A stretch of DNA of 64,000 nucleotides from the NCBI RefSeq assembly GCF_019203985.1, contig NZ_JAGSPD010000002.1, forward strand, positions 310,001 to 374,000, given 5' to 3'. This DNA is from Winogradskyella luteola (GTDB lineage Bacteria > Bacteroidota > Bacteroidia > Flavobacteriales > Flavobacteriaceae). The notes below the pieces were generated by a model, which had not been told where the DNA came from, searched no databases, and saw nothing but the letters and a program-made list of their open reading frames with translations. Every line of letters begins with the position of its first letter. The first letter of the stretch is position 1. Below, in pieces: positions 18,385-28,400 of this stretch. Position numbers and translations under genes: made by a program.

Positions 18385-19791
18385 CTATTTTACTTTTGAA
18401 ATTTGCGCCATAAGCTCGGCTTCTGCACATAATTTACCGTTGGCATAAGCATAGCCTTGCATGTGGCATATACCTCTTCTAATTGGTGTTATTAATGAGC
18501 ATTTAAAAATAAGTGTATCTCCAGGCATTACTTTTTGCTTAAATTTTACATTATCCATTTTCATGAAGAATGTTAAATAATTTTCAGGATCTGGAACGGT
18601 ACTCAACACCAATATGCCACCAGTTTGCGCCATAGCTTCGACGATTAAAACACCAGGCATAACAGGTTGACCAGGAAAATGTCCTTTGAAGAATTCTTCG
18701 TTCATGGTGACATTTTTCATTCCTATTACATAATTGTCTGTGAGCTCAAAAACTTTATCCAACAGCAAAAACGGTTGTCTATGCGGTAACATATTCATGA
18801 TTTGGTTTACATCCATCAAAGGTTTTGAATTCAAATCAATTTGAGGCACATTATTACGTCTTTCATTTTTTATAATCTTAGACATCTTTTTTGCAAACTG
18901 GGTGTTAACAAAATGTCCTGGTTTGTTGGCAATCACCTTACCTCTTATTCTTGTACCAATTAGTGCTAAATCGCCAACCACATCCAGTAGTTTGTGACGT
19001 GCAGCTTCATTGGGATGATGTAAGGTTAAATTATCTAAAATACCGTTAGGCTTAACCGCTATGTTGTCTTTTTTAAAGGCCACTCTTAATTTTTCCATGG
19101 TATTTGGTGATAATTCTTTATCCACATATACAATAGCATTGTTTAAATCGCCTCCTTTTATTAGACCGTTTTCGAGAAGCATTTCAATTTCGTGTAGAAA
19201 ACTGAAAGTTCTGGCATCTGCAATTTCAGTTTTAAATTCTGAAACAGCAGTCATGGTTGCATTTTGTGTGCCAAGTACTTTGGTGCCAAAATCTACCATT
19301 GTAGTAACTTGGTAAGCGTTGGATGGCATTAAAATAATTTCACTGCCAGAAGCTTCATCAGAATAAGAAACTACTTCCTTTACGATATACTCTTCTCTTA
19401 CCGCATCTTGCTCTACGATTCCTGCTTTTTCTAAAGCTTCAACAAAAAACTTTGAAGAACCATCCATAATAGGTGGCTCGGAAGCATTTAATTCTATTAC
19501 TGCATTATCAATATCCAGACCGACCAAAGCAGCCAAAACGTGCTCGCAAGTTTGAATAGTCACTCCATTTTTTTCTAAGCATGTACCACGTTGTGTGTTG
19601 GTGACATAGTTTGCATCAGCTTCAATTTTTGGGTGGCCTTCTAAGTCTACACGTTCAAATAGAAACCCTGAATTTTCAGCACCCGGCTTAAACACCAACG
19701 TTACATCTGCACCTGTATGGAGCCCAACACCTTTTAGGGTAACTTCTTTTTCAATGGTCTTTTGTTTTGCTTCTGTTTTAACTATCGCCAT
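18385..19791 (-). CDS. lpxC-fabZ: Bifunctional LpxC-FabZ
   Basis: 468 aa fusion. Residues 1 to about 310 are UDP-3-O-acyl-GlcNAc deacetylase: zinc ligand H84 (TCEHVLAAL), then H266 and D270 in HKLLD, and catalytic H293. Residues about 325-468 are 3-hydroxyacyl-ACP dehydratase: catalytic H371 and E385 in [23 protein letters not shown]. This Bacteroidota-type fusion couples lipid A deacetylation to the fatty-acid cycle. Its start overlaps the lpxD end by 14 bp, showing translational coupling. Confidence 0.97.
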   Translation of the reverse strand: MAIVKTEAKQKTIEKEVTLKGVGLHTGADVTLVFKPGAENSGFLFERVDLEGHPKIEADANYVTNTQRGTCLEKNGVTIQTCEHVLAALVGLDIDNAVIELNASEPPIMDGSSKFFVEALEKAGIVEQDAVREEYIVKEVVSYSDEASGSEIILMPSNAYQVTTMVDFGTKVLGTQNATMTAVSEFKTEIADARTFSFLHEIEMLLENGLIKGGDLNNAIVYVDKELSPNTMEKLRVAFKKDNIAVKPNGILDNLTLHHPNEAARHKLLDVVGDLALIGTRIRGKVIANKPGHFVNTQFAKKMSKIIKNERRNNVPQIDLNSKPLMDVNQIMNMLPHRQPFLLLDKVFELTDNYVIGMKNVTMNEEFFKGHFPGQPVMPGVLIVEAMAQTGGILVLSTVPDPENYLTFFMKMDNVKFKQKVMPGDTLIFKCSLITPIRRGICHMQGYAYANGKLCAEAELMAQISKVK

Positions 19792-20806
19792 TTAATTTTT
19801 TTTCAATTTCATTAATATTTTTTACAATCTTAGGTAAGTTTTTAAAATACACGTAAGATTTATTGTAGTCACCATATGTTAGAGCTGGTGAGCCTTGCAA
19901 TACTTCGTTATCTTTTACATGACGACCTATACCAGATTGCGCTTGTATTCTTACATTATTTCCAATAGTTATATGGCCTACGATACCAACTTGCCCACCT
20001 ATTTGACAATTTTCGCCAATTTTAGTAGAACCTGCAACACCAGTTTGTGCTGCTATCACTGTATTTTTACCTATCTCTACATTGTGTGCAATCTGTATTT
20101 GATTATCTAGCTTTACACCTTTTCTAATAATCGTAGAACCTAATGTGGCTCTATCTATGGTTGTACCTGCCCCTATATCAACATTATCTTCTAAAATAAC
20201 GTTACCTATTTGGGGTACTTTAGAATATTCCCCTTTTTCGTTTGGTGCAAACCCAAAACCATCAGCTCCGATAATAGCACCAGAATTAATAACACAATTA
20301 TTTCCAATTACACAATCTGAATAAACCTTACCACCAGAAAACACTATACTATTATCTCCTATCGTTACATTATCACCTATATAAGAATTAGGAAAAATTT
20401 TTACATTGTTACCAATCTTTACATTGTCACCAACATAGGTGAAAGCACCTATATATATATCATTACCAATTTTAGCAGAGTCTGAAACAAAACTTGGCTG
20501 TTCCACACCAGATTTGTTTAACTTAATTTGATTGTAATATTCCAATAGTTTTGTAAATGCTCCATAGGCATCTTCAACCTTAATCAATGTAGTTGTTAAT
20601 GCTTCTTCGGGTTCGAAATCAGAGCCCACAATAGTAATGGAGGCTTGAGTCGTATAGATGTAAGGTTTATACTTTGGGTTAGCTAAAAACGTTAGCGAAC
20701 CTTTTGTGCCCTCCTCTATTTTTGCAAGTTTAAAAACTTCAATATTAGGGTCGCCGTCAACTGTACCTTCTAAAATACCTGCGATTTGTTCTGCTGTAAA
20801 TTTCAA
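19778..20806 (-). CDS. lpxD: UDP-3-O-(3-hydroxymyristoyl)glucosamine N-acyltransferase LpxD
   Basis: 342 aa. N-terminal uridine-binding domain (1 to about 100, [14 protein letters not shown]), left-handed beta-helix (about 105-310) and C-terminal helix. Catalytic H241 is in [15 protein letters not shown], and the signature GADGFGFAP (180-188) is typical of LpxD. The start codon is TTG at 20806. It catalyses N-acylation of deacetylated UDP-GlcNAc in lipid A synthesis and opens the lpxD-lpxC/fabZ-lpxA-efp run. A TAnnTTTG box lies 33 bp upstream. Confidence 0.96.
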   Translation of the reverse strand: MKFTAEQIAGILEGTVDGDPNIEVFKLAKIEEGTKGSLTFLANPKYKPYIYTTQASITIVGSDFEPEEALTTTLIKVEDAYGAFTKLLEYYNQIKLNKSGVEQPSFVSDSAKIGNDIYIGAFTYVGDNVKIGNNVKIFPNSYIGDNVTIGDNSIVFSGGKVYSDCVIGNNCVINSGAIIGADGFGFAPNEKGEYSKVPQIGNVILEDNVDIGAGTTIDRATLGSTIIRKGVKLDNQIQIAHNVEIGKNTVIAAQTGVAGSTKIGENCQIGGQVGIVGHITIGNNVRIQAQSGIGRHVKDNEVLQGSPALTYGDYNKSYVYFKNLPKIVKNINEIEKKLNGDS

Positions 20807-20838
20807 TTAATTGATTTTAATATGTCGGTTGGTTTCCG

Positions 20839-20846
20839 CAAAAGTA
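20839..20846 (-). promoter_or_regulatory. Candidate -7 box for lpxD
   Basis: TACTTTTG on the minus strand, matching TAnnTTTG, about 33 nt upstream of the TTG start of lpxD. No clear TTTG -33 element. Confidence 0.4.
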
Positions 20847-20857
20847 AAAAAAAAGCA

Positions 20858-22087
20858 TCACATTTGCTTTTTAGGATAGCACATATAATATTTAGTAATG
20901 GGTTTACCCAATGTTTTTAGGTTGAGTTGGTCCGATGCTTTTACGATAGTTTTTATTTTCCCAGACTTCAGCAAAATATTTATGGGTGCTTTTTTATTAT
21001 GATAAGCTACATTAGTTATTTCATCATAAAACACAAAATAACCAGCTTCGGCCTTAGATATATTGTATTTGCCCATCAAGGCATTAGAATGTGTAACCAG
21101 TTCTGAAGTTTTAATGGGTTTATTCTTTATCTTTATTTTCAACAAATCTCTATTGAGAATCATTTGACAAAGATTTTGTAGCACAAAGTCCTCATGGTTT
21201 TGCCAATCTTTCATTGCAGCTACAATATCATAATCATCTAATTGTGCAAAAATGGCTAAGGTTTCAGCATTAAAACCTTGTCTATTAACATCAGACTTTA
21301 AGAAAAATAGTAGTGCTTTGCTACAATTTAACGTATTCCCTAACTCAACAAGCTCTTTGGCACGTTTTAAAATTCGCATCAACAGCTGTTCTGCAACCAC
21401 ACCCGTTTTATGTAAGTAAACCTGCCAATACATAAAACGTCTTGCTACCAAGAATTTTTCTACACTGTAAATCCCTTTTTCTTCGACTACCAACTGATCG
21501 TCTATAACATTGAGCATGGTTATTAAACGTTCACTGTTAATATTACCTTCAGCTACACCTGTATAAAAACTGTCGCGTTTTAGGTAATCTGCCCTATCCA
21601 TGTCTATTTGACTGGAAATGAGTTGACACATAAACTTACGAGAGTATTCACCTTTAAAAATTGAAATTGCTAACGTTAAACTTCCGTTAAACTCTGCATT
21701 GAGAATTTCCATAAATTTCAATGAAATTTCCTCATGAGAAATACCATTTACAATACTATGCTCCATAGCATGAGAAAAAGGACCATGACCAATATCGTGC
21801 AATAAAATAGCAACCAACAAGCCATCTTCTTCTTCCTTAGAAATTGTAACTCCCTTAAAACGAAGTATATTAATCGCTTTTTGCATCAAATGCATACTTC
21901 CCAAAGCATGATGAAATCGTGTGTGGTGTGCACCAGGATATACTAAATAGGATAAACCCATTTGGCTAATTCTACGCAATCTCTGAAAGTATTTATGCTG
22001 AATAAGTTCGAAAATCAACGAATTGGGAATCGTAATAAATCCGTAAATTGGATCGTTAAATATTTTAAGTTTATTATTGGACTTCAA
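20858..22087 (-). CDS. HD-domain phosphohydrolase
   Basis: 409 aa metal-dependent HD-superfamily protein. The H...HD motif is visible as HHTRFHHALGSMHLM (H60) and LLHDIGHGPFSHAMEH (H97-D98), followed by QIDMDRADYLKRDSFYTGV with the second metal Asp. This resembles the dNTPase-like SAMHD1/YpsD-type families that cleave nucleotides. The substrate cannot be predicted. The start codon appears to be TTG (22087); an in-frame stop lies 9 bp upstream and no ATG follows for 40 codons. It is divergent from porX with only 33 bp between the starts. Confidence 0.88.
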   Translation of the reverse strand: MKSNNKLKIFNDPIYGFITIPNSLIFELIQHKYFQRLRRISQMGLSYLVYPGAHHTRFHHALGSMHLMQKAINILRFKGVTISKEEEDGLLVAILLHDIGHGPFSHAMEHSIVNGISHEEISLKFMEILNAEFNGSLTLAISIFKGEYSRKFMCQLISSQIDMDRADYLKRDSFYTGVAEGNINSERLITMLNVIDDQLVVEEKGIYSVEKFLVARRFMYWQVYLHKTGVVAEQLLMRILKRAKELVELGNTLNCSKALLFFLKSDVNRQGFNAETLAIFAQLDDYDIVAAMKDWQNHEDFVLQNLCQMILNRDLLKIKIKNKPIKTSELVTHSNALMGKYNISKAEAGYFVFYDEITNVAYHNKKAPINILLKSGKIKTIVKASDQLNLKTLGKPITKYYMCYPKKQM

Positions 22088-22111
22088 ACTAAAAATTCAT
22101 TAATTAGAAAA

Positions 22112-22119
22112 CAAATATA
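22112..22119 (-). promoter_or_regulatory. Candidate -7 box for the HD-domain gene
   Basis: TATATTTG on the minus strand (TAnnTTTG), 25 nt upstream of the TTG start. It lies directly against the porX start codon, so the two divergent promoters must reach into each other's genes. Confidence 0.4.
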
Positions 22120-22120
22120 C

Positions 22121-23674
22121 ATGAACAACATAAATATTCTCTGGGTTGACGATGAAATTGATTTATTAAAACCACATATTCTTTTTTTAGAGCAAAAACA
22201 ATATAAGGTCACAACTTGCCAAAGTGGTACTGAAGCACTTGAGATTATTAATGACACAAATTTTGATATTGTTTTTTTAGATGAAAACATGCCTGGACTC
22301 ACCGGTCTTGAAACCCTTAATGAAATTAAGGAAAGAAGGGCAAATCTTCCTATTGTGATGATTACTAAAAGTGAAGAGGAATATATTATGGAGGAAGCTA
22401 TCGGTAACAAAATTGCAGATTATTTGATTAAACCTGTAAATCCCAATCAGATATTATTGAGTCTGAAGAAAAACCTAGATCACTCGCGTTTGGTATCTGA
22501 GAAAACCACGTCAAATTATCAGCAGGAATTTAGAAAAATCGCTATGGATTTGTCTATGGTTAATTCCTTTGAAGAATGGAAAGATCTATATCAAAAACTA
22601 ATTTACTGGGAATTACAGCTCGAAGATATTGAAGATGTTGGAATGACTGATATTTTAGAATCTCAAAAAACAGAGGCCAATATGCAGTTTGGTAAATTTA
22701 TTGAGAAAAATTACGAAGACTGGTTTCAGCCAAACGCCGATGCACCGGTTATGTCGCACACACTTTTTAAGGATAAAGTGGTACCAGAATTAAGTGATAA
22801 GCAACCTACACTATTAGTGGTTATAGACAATCTGCGTTATGACCAGTGGAAAGCTTTTGAACCTATTGTCAATAACTACTATAAGAAGGTATCGGAGCTT
22901 TCATTTTACAGCATTTTGCCAACTGCTACTCAATATGCGCGTAATGCAATTTTTTCTGGCTTAATGCCTTCGGATATGGAAAAACTGTATCCCCAATACT
23001 GGAAAAACGATACCGATGAAGGTGGTAAAAACATGCACGAAGATGATTTTCTAAGAGAGCAATTAAAACGATTGGGCTTAAACCACATTAAATATGAATA
23101 TTATAAGATTACCAATTTAAAATCTGGCAGAAAGTTGGTCGATAATTTTAGATCGCTAAAAGATAACGACTTAAATGTTGTGGTATATAATTTTGTGGAT
23201 ATGCTCTCTCATTCCAAAACAGAAATGGAGGTCGTAAAGGAATTGGCCTCCAACGATAAAGCATACCGCTCATTAACCCTTAGTTGGTTTAAGAATTCGC
23301 CTTTATTAGAAATGATTCAGCTATCACAACAATTGGGTTTTAAGCTTATATTAACCACAGATCACGGTACCATAAACGTAAAAGCTCCATCTAAAGTCAT
23401 TGGTGACAGAGATACAAGCTTAAATTTACGCTATAAAACGGGTAGAAGCTTAACGTACCAAGACAAAGACGTACTAGCGGTTAAAAATCCAAAGTCCATA
23501 CATTTGCCAGCATTAAGTATGAGCAGCTCTTTTATATTTGCTAAAGGGGATTTGTTTTTGGCTTATCCCAATAACTTTAACCATTATGTAAGTTACTACA
23601 GGAATACTTACCAACATGGAGGAGTGTCTTTAGAGGAGATGATTATCCCTTTTGTGGTTTTAGATCCTAAATAG
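22121..23674 (+). CDS. porX: T9SS response regulator PorX (receiver-PglZ)
   Basis: 517 aa from ATG 22121 (MNNINILWVDDEIDLLKPHI). A longer in-frame ATG at 21962 would run through the divergent gene and adds no family sequence. Residues 1-120 are a receiver domain with the acidic pair D10/D11, phosphoacceptor D54 (VFLDENMPG) and K104. The rest is a PglZ/alkaline-phosphatase-like domain with metal motifs VVIDNLRYDQW, LTTDHGTINVKAP and QHGGVSLEEMIIP. PorX with PorY controls type IX secretion genes. The partner kinase is not in the window, but two T9SS substrates are. Confidence 0.95.
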   Translation: MNNINILWVDDEIDLLKPHILFLEQKQYKVTTCQSGTEALEIINDTNFDIVFLDENMPGLTGLETLNEIKERRANLPIVMITKSEEEYIMEEAIGNKIADYLIKPVNPNQILLSLKKNLDHSRLVSEKTTSNYQQEFRKIAMDLSMVNSFEEWKDLYQKLIYWELQLEDIEDVGMTDILESQKTEANMQFGKFIEKNYEDWFQPNADAPVMSHTLFKDKVVPELSDKQPTLLVVIDNLRYDQWKAFEPIVNNYYKKVSELSFYSILPTATQYARNAIFSGLMPSDMEKLYPQYWKNDTDEGGKNMHEDDFLREQLKRLGLNHIKYEYYKITNLKSGRKLVDNFRSLKDNDLNVVVYNFVDMLSHSKTEMEVVKELASNDKAYRSLTLSWFKNSPLLEMIQLSQQLGFKLILTTDHGTINVKAPSKVIGDRDTSLNLRYKTGRSLTYQDKDVLAVKNPKSIHLPALSMSSSFIFAKGDLFLAYPNNFNHYVSYYRNTYQHGGVSLEEMIIPFVVLDPK

Positions 23675-23805
23675 GTTTTTCTATTACTATAATTCCCTAT
23701 AAACAAATATCTTCTAAAAGCAAAAAAATCCGATGAAATACACTTTTTTCTAGGATTTCTCAATATTTATTGTTAACATTGTCGTCTATTTTACAATAGG
23801 TTACA

Positions 23806-24267
23806 GTGAAAACTATTGCCCTAACATACCACTTAAAAGACATTGATGCCATTGCAACTAAGGTTTTGGAGCATTTAGAATCTAAAACCCTACTTTTTGA
23901 TGGTGCCATGGGAACAGGAAAAACCACTTTTATTAGTGCACTGTTAAAAGCTATGGGAAGTAGTGATATTGCTACTAGCCCAACCTTTTCTATAGTTAAT
24001 GAATACACTTTACCTGAAGACAAAATCTATCATTTCGATTTTTATAGAATAGAATCTATAGATGAAGCCTATAATTTTGGTATAGAAGACTATTTATCAA
24101 GTAATCATTGGCTTTTTATAGAATGGCCAGAGCGCATTTCTGATTTATTAAATGACGCTCAAACACTTACGATAACTAAGATTGACAAGAATACAAGATC
24201 CCTCAAATTAACTATAAACAATAAACTTTTAACCGAAGATAACGCTATGACAGAACCGAAATTTTAG
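23806..24267 (+). CDS. tsaE: tRNA threonylcarbamoyladenosine biosynthesis ATPase TsaE
   Basis: 153 aa P-loop ATPase that works with TsaB and TsaD in making t6A37 of tRNA. Walker A is GAMGTGKTTF, followed by TSPTFSIVNEYTL, YHFDFYRIES and the terminal strand motif HWLFIEWPERI, all family signatures. The start is GTG at 23806. It is transcribed with or just after porX (131 bp gap). Confidence 0.95.
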   Translation: MKTIALTYHLKDIDAIATKVLEHLESKTLLFDGAMGTGKTTFISALLKAMGSSDIATSPTFSIVNEYTLPEDKIYHFDFYRIESIDEAYNFGIEDYLSSNHWLFIEWPERISDLLNDAQTLTITKIDKNTRSLKLTINNKLLTEDNAMTEPKF

Positions 24268-24303
24268 ATAAATTTCACTAACATTTTACCGAAAGAGTAT
24301 GAA

Positions 24304-24322
24304 ATTACGGAAAAACCGTAAT
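24304..24322. promoter_or_regulatory. Inverted repeat, candidate operator
   Basis: ATTACGG-AAAAA-CCGTAAT: perfect 7-bp arms, 5-bp spacer, centred about 80 bp upstream of the TAnnTTTG box at 24385. Symmetric and not followed by a T-run, so more like a protein-binding site than a terminator. The regulator is unknown. Confidence 0.45.
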
Positions 24323-24384
24323 TGAAACTTCAAAATTTCTAGGGTTTTAACACTAATTGATTTTCGCAAACTACGTGTGCGCTA

Positions 24385-24392
24385 TACTTTTG
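24385..24392 (+). promoter_or_regulatory. Candidate -7 box for the small secreted peptide gene
   Basis: TACTTTTG matches TAnnTTTG, 30 nt before the ATG at 24423. No well-placed TTTG -33 element, which fits an activator-dependent promoter. Confidence 0.5.
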
Positions 24393-24422
24393 TAGTAATT
24401 AATTAATTAAATCCCTTAAATT

Positions 24423-24566
24423 ATGAAAACTAAAAAATTAGTATTAGCAATTGCTATCTTTGGTGGGATGTTATTTACTGTACAGGCAACTAACATTATT
24501 GACTTAGATGGACAGACTACTACACAAGTTGACAAAAGAAAACTTAAGCCGCCGCCAAACGGATAA
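24423..24566 (+). CDS. Small secreted peptide, 47 aa, family not recognised
   Basis: 47 codons. Residues 1-22 look like a signal peptide: MKTKK followed by the hydrophobic LVLAIAIFGGMLFTVQA, with a possible cleavage after QA. The mature part is about 25 residues and ends VDKRKLKPPPNG, basic and proline-rich. A TAnnTTTG box is 30 nt upstream and an inverted repeat lies further up. The 3' third overlaps the next gene in another frame, so the two are probably translated in a coupled way. Too short for a database-free identification; it could be a signalling or leader peptide. Confidence 0.6.
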   Translation: MKTKKLVLAIAIFGGMLFTVQATNIIDLDGQTTTQVDKRKLKPPPNG

Positions 24567-25062
24567 GAAAAACTATAATCGGAAGATTTTATTAGGGAGT
24601 ATTGTTGCATCACTTGTAGCAGGTACTCCCTTTTTGTTTTATCTATATGAATATGTCCCAGATACCCAAGAATGGGACACTATATTTGGCACATATAAAA
24701 GTATAGAGTATCAAAGTGCTAATGCCGCAATGTGGATTTTGGCAATGAAAATGGTACCCCTATTATTATCCTTTATTTGGTTTTTTACATGTCGTCATTG
24801 GTGGTATCATGCACTCCTAGTCCCAATAACAATGTTCTCTTTTCAATGCATAACAGCTTTAAATTTTGATGCAAGATATTTAGATGTCGCTGATATAATT
24901 TGGTTTCTTCCAATTATGGCAATTGTCTTTCCTTCAATATATCTTATACGAGCAAAAATGTTTAATAAAATTAATTATGCTGACAAAACTATGGAAGAAC
25001 TTGAAGAAGAATTTATGATTAAACCTAAAACAATTTGGGGCAAGGTAAAGCAGTATTTCTAA
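24508..25062 (+). CDS. Polytopic membrane protein, unknown function
   Basis: Up to 184 aa. Hydrophobic segments lie at about 28-48 (LLGSIVASLVAGTPFLFYLYEY), 73-93, 98-118 and 128-148, then a charged cytoplasmic tail (DKTMEELEEEFMIKPKTIWGKVKQYF). The basic N-terminus (RRQTDKKNYNRK) suggests an inside orientation. The start lies within the small peptide gene: ATG 24508 or TTG 24529 (LTKENLSRRQ). No ATG lies between 24508 and the middle of the protein, so overlap with the upstream gene is unavoidable. The family was not recognised. Confidence 0.75.
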   Translation: MDRLLHKLTKENLSRRQTDKKNYNRKILLGSIVASLVAGTPFLFYLYEYVPDTQEWDTIFGTYKSIEYQSANAAMWILAMKMVPLLLSFIWFFTCRHWWYHALLVPITMFSFQCITALNFDARYLDVADIIWFLPIMAIVFPSIYLIRAKMFNKINYADKTMEELEEEFMIKPKTIWGKVKQYF

Positions 25063-25347
25063 AATTAAATGATTACTTTACTAAGCTATTTGACAAATTT
25101 CAATATAGATTACACAATCCTTATCCCTATAAATCAGGTAGATTGATTAACAGTAATTTTACACTTCCTTTTATATATTATTTCTCGGTGAAATTAAATT
25201 GTATTTTTATGCTATTCAATAGACTAATTGCATAACTTCAACGTGTTTTAACATTTGTGTAAAGTAAACATATTCAAGTATTTACTTCTTGCTAAAGTTA
25301 TGAAAATCAACTTCAACCGATTTAATGCATTCTCGTCGAAAATTTTG
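25063..25347. other. Intergenic region without recognisable genes
   Basis: The gap continues to 25408. A short ORF overlapping the end of the membrane-protein gene looks non-coding. The only signal is the candidate promoter near its 3' end, at 25348-25377. Confidence 0.5.
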
Positions 25348-25377
25348 TTTGCTTCATAGTTGAATAAGCTACATTTA
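25348..25377 (+). promoter_or_regulatory. Candidate promoter for the GSDH/cytochrome protein
   Basis: TTTG (25348-25351), 18 nt spacer, TACATTTA (25370-25377), one base from TAnnTTTG. It is 31 nt before the ATG at 25409. Confidence 0.5.
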
Positions 25378-25408
25378 CTTAGCTATTAATTTATTCAATT
25401 TAAATCTT

Positions 25409-28400
25409 ATGAAATTTAATATTTCCAAACAACCTATTGGAAGTTTTATGACATACATAAATACCAAATCTAAGACACTTAAAATTGTCTCTATTCTACT
25501 GACTTCACTATTTTTATTAGCCGCCTTCCCCTACTTTTCAGGATCAGGTTTATCGTCTGCAAAAACTATAGCTCCTTATTCTAACGGTGTTTTTCCACAA
25601 GCCATTGACGATGATTTAGATGCTACTTATAGAGTTGCGTTTCCAAACCTTGAGTTTTTCTACCCAATAACGTTTAATCCTATCCCCAATCAAAATAAAA
25701 TAATAGTAGGACAGTTAGATGGCAAGATGTTTTGGTTTAATAATGATGAGGCTACAACGAACAAGAACCTCCTACTCGACTTATCCAATGAGGTTGGATT
25801 AGTATCAGATGGTGGTTTTTTGGGCTTGACCATACATCCCGATTTTGGTGCCCCGATAGACGAAAAGAATTACATCTACATATATTACGCAACAAAAAAT
25901 AGTAATGGGCAAGATCTTCCTGGCTTTGGGCAGTACACGGGGCAAGGTTGTTCTTACAGTGACAATGAGTATCAAGGCAACTATTTGATCTTAGAACGAT
26001 TTGAGATTGGTGACACTACCACTATGAGCGTAGTTGCAAATTCAAGAACTATTTTATTGAAAAATAGAATGTACGGCACTACGCATTACGGTGGTGGTTT
26101 GGATTTTGGTGATGATGGTTTTCTGTACCTAACCACAGGAGATATGGCTTCGTGGAAACGAGCACAGGATATTGAGAATAACTTGGCTGGGGGAGTCTTA
26201 AGGCTTGATGTAGATAAAGACCCAACAAAGAGCCATCCGCCCGCAAGAATCAAACCCGATGATGCTGGTTTTCCTGGTGAGATTACAGGTTTAGAATATT
26301 GGATACCAAATGACAATCCGTTTTCGGATACAACACCAGGTTCAACAACAAACATATACGGGCAGCCTAATTTAACTACTACTGATCCGAATGATGTATA
26401 TGCACCCGGCGACTTCTTTGAAGAATATTATGGTATAGGACTTAGAAACCCATTTAGAATGACAAAGGATAGCCAAACAGGCACATTCTACATTGGAGAT
26501 GTTGGCCTTAATAATCGTGAAGAAGTTAATGTTTTAGATGTTAATTCTAATTTTGGCTGGCCATTGTTTGAAGGCAACATTACAGGTCCTGGCTGTTATT
26601 CTGGTCTGTTAAACGGGATGGATCACACAGAGCCACTAGTTGACTTTGGTCACGATATTGTTAATTCTATAACAGGAGGATTTGTTTATAGAGGTACTGG
26701 CATACCAGAACTCTACGGAAAATACATTTGTGCTGACTATGGAGGTGGTGACGAAATCTTTTCTGTGGATATAAGTTCGGGTGATTACGAGCAAATTGGT
26801 ACTTTCTTACCTGAAGACATTATTTCTTTTGGTCAAGATTATGATAAAGAGCTTTTTATCCTAAGATTAGGGTTTAGTACAAACATATATAAACTCATTG
26901 ATGACGATGTAGATTACGGACCTGCTCCGCAACTTCTTTCACAAACTGGAATTTTCTCAGACTTATCAACATTAGATATAATCGATGGCTATGTACCTTA
27001 CGAACTCTATGAATCGTTTTGGTCTGATGGTGCCTTAAAAAAACGATGGATAGCTGTGCCAAATAACGATGGCGTGCATAGTGGTGCAGCTGAACAGATA
27101 AATTATTCTGAATATGGAGATTGGGAATTTCCTGCTGGTACTGTGATCGTTAAGCATTTTGATTTACGGGTAGATGATAACAATCCGTCCATTACAAAGA
27201 AAATTGAAACCCGAGTCTCTGTTGTAGATGAAAACGGGGAAATGTATTTCTTAACCTACAACTGGAATGAGAATGAAACTGATGCTGTACTGCAAGCTTC
27301 AAGTTTGGATGAGCCTGTAGACATTGCTACTACAGGCGGAGGTACAAGAACACAAACTTGGCACTTCCCTTCTAATTCAGACTGTATAAATTGTCATAAC
27401 CATGCAAATAAAGGTGGGCTTGGTTTAAAATCCAGATATCTAAATACAGATTATACCTATAATGAAACTGGCATAACGGCTAATCAATTAGTAACTCTGA
27501 GCCATTTGGGTGTAATCAACGAATCTATAACTGATTCTGATACACCAGATATTTACACCAATAAATCGCTACAGGATTCTAATGCTTCTTTAGATGAAAA
27601 GGCAAGATCCTATTTAGACCTAAATTGTGCCTATTGCCATAGACGTGACAATAGCATAAGAACCAATTATGATTTAAGAGTTTATAATACATTAGAAGCT
27701 ACCGAGTTATTAACAAGTGGAATCCTGACTCCTTTAGGTATTGACCCAAATGAAGAAATCGTTTTTCCTGGTGATGCATCAAAATCTATATTATTTCACA
27801 GGATGAATAGTGTCGATGTATCGGTAATGATGCCTCCCATCTCAAAAACAATTATAGATCAACCAGCTGTAGATCTTGTAGAACAGTGGATCAATCAGCT
27901 CGAACCTATTAGTACAGATACAATTAACAATCCTAATCCATTAATTAATTTAGCACTCCTTCCATCTGCTCAACTTAGTGGTTCTGTAGCCCAAGGTGAT
28001 GGTAGAGGAACACCTCTAGATATTTTGTACGATCCTTTGGCAGGTAATTATAAAGTTATAACACAGTTTGGTGAATATGGTGAATTTTACGGAGTAAACT
28101 TAGGAACTGTAGATATTGACAATGGATTCTATTGGAGAACGGATTGGACAGAACCAAAATTTGTTAACTATATTACGTTTGGCGGTACTTATCCAAACCA
28201 ACCACAGCCAAATACATTATGGCGTGTTAGCTATTTAAGAGAAGGGGCTTGGATAATTATTGAAGAAGGTACAGGTGGTTGGATAGATTCTGGTATTTAT
28301 GAATGGGACGGCACCAACCAACCTCCAATATATGCAGAAGCTGTGAGATTACAATTATACAGCGATGGGGTCAACGATTTAGTACACATTCATTTAAGAG

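Noticed and set aside
24416-24613. 65-codon minus-strand frame over the small peptide region
   Set aside because: The plus strand there carries a signal-peptide ORF with a promoter and a membrane-protein gene; the minus frame has no support.
25035-25235. 66-codon plus-strand frame after the membrane protein gene
   Set aside because: Overlaps the end of that gene in another frame and has no RBS, promoter or recognisable sequence.
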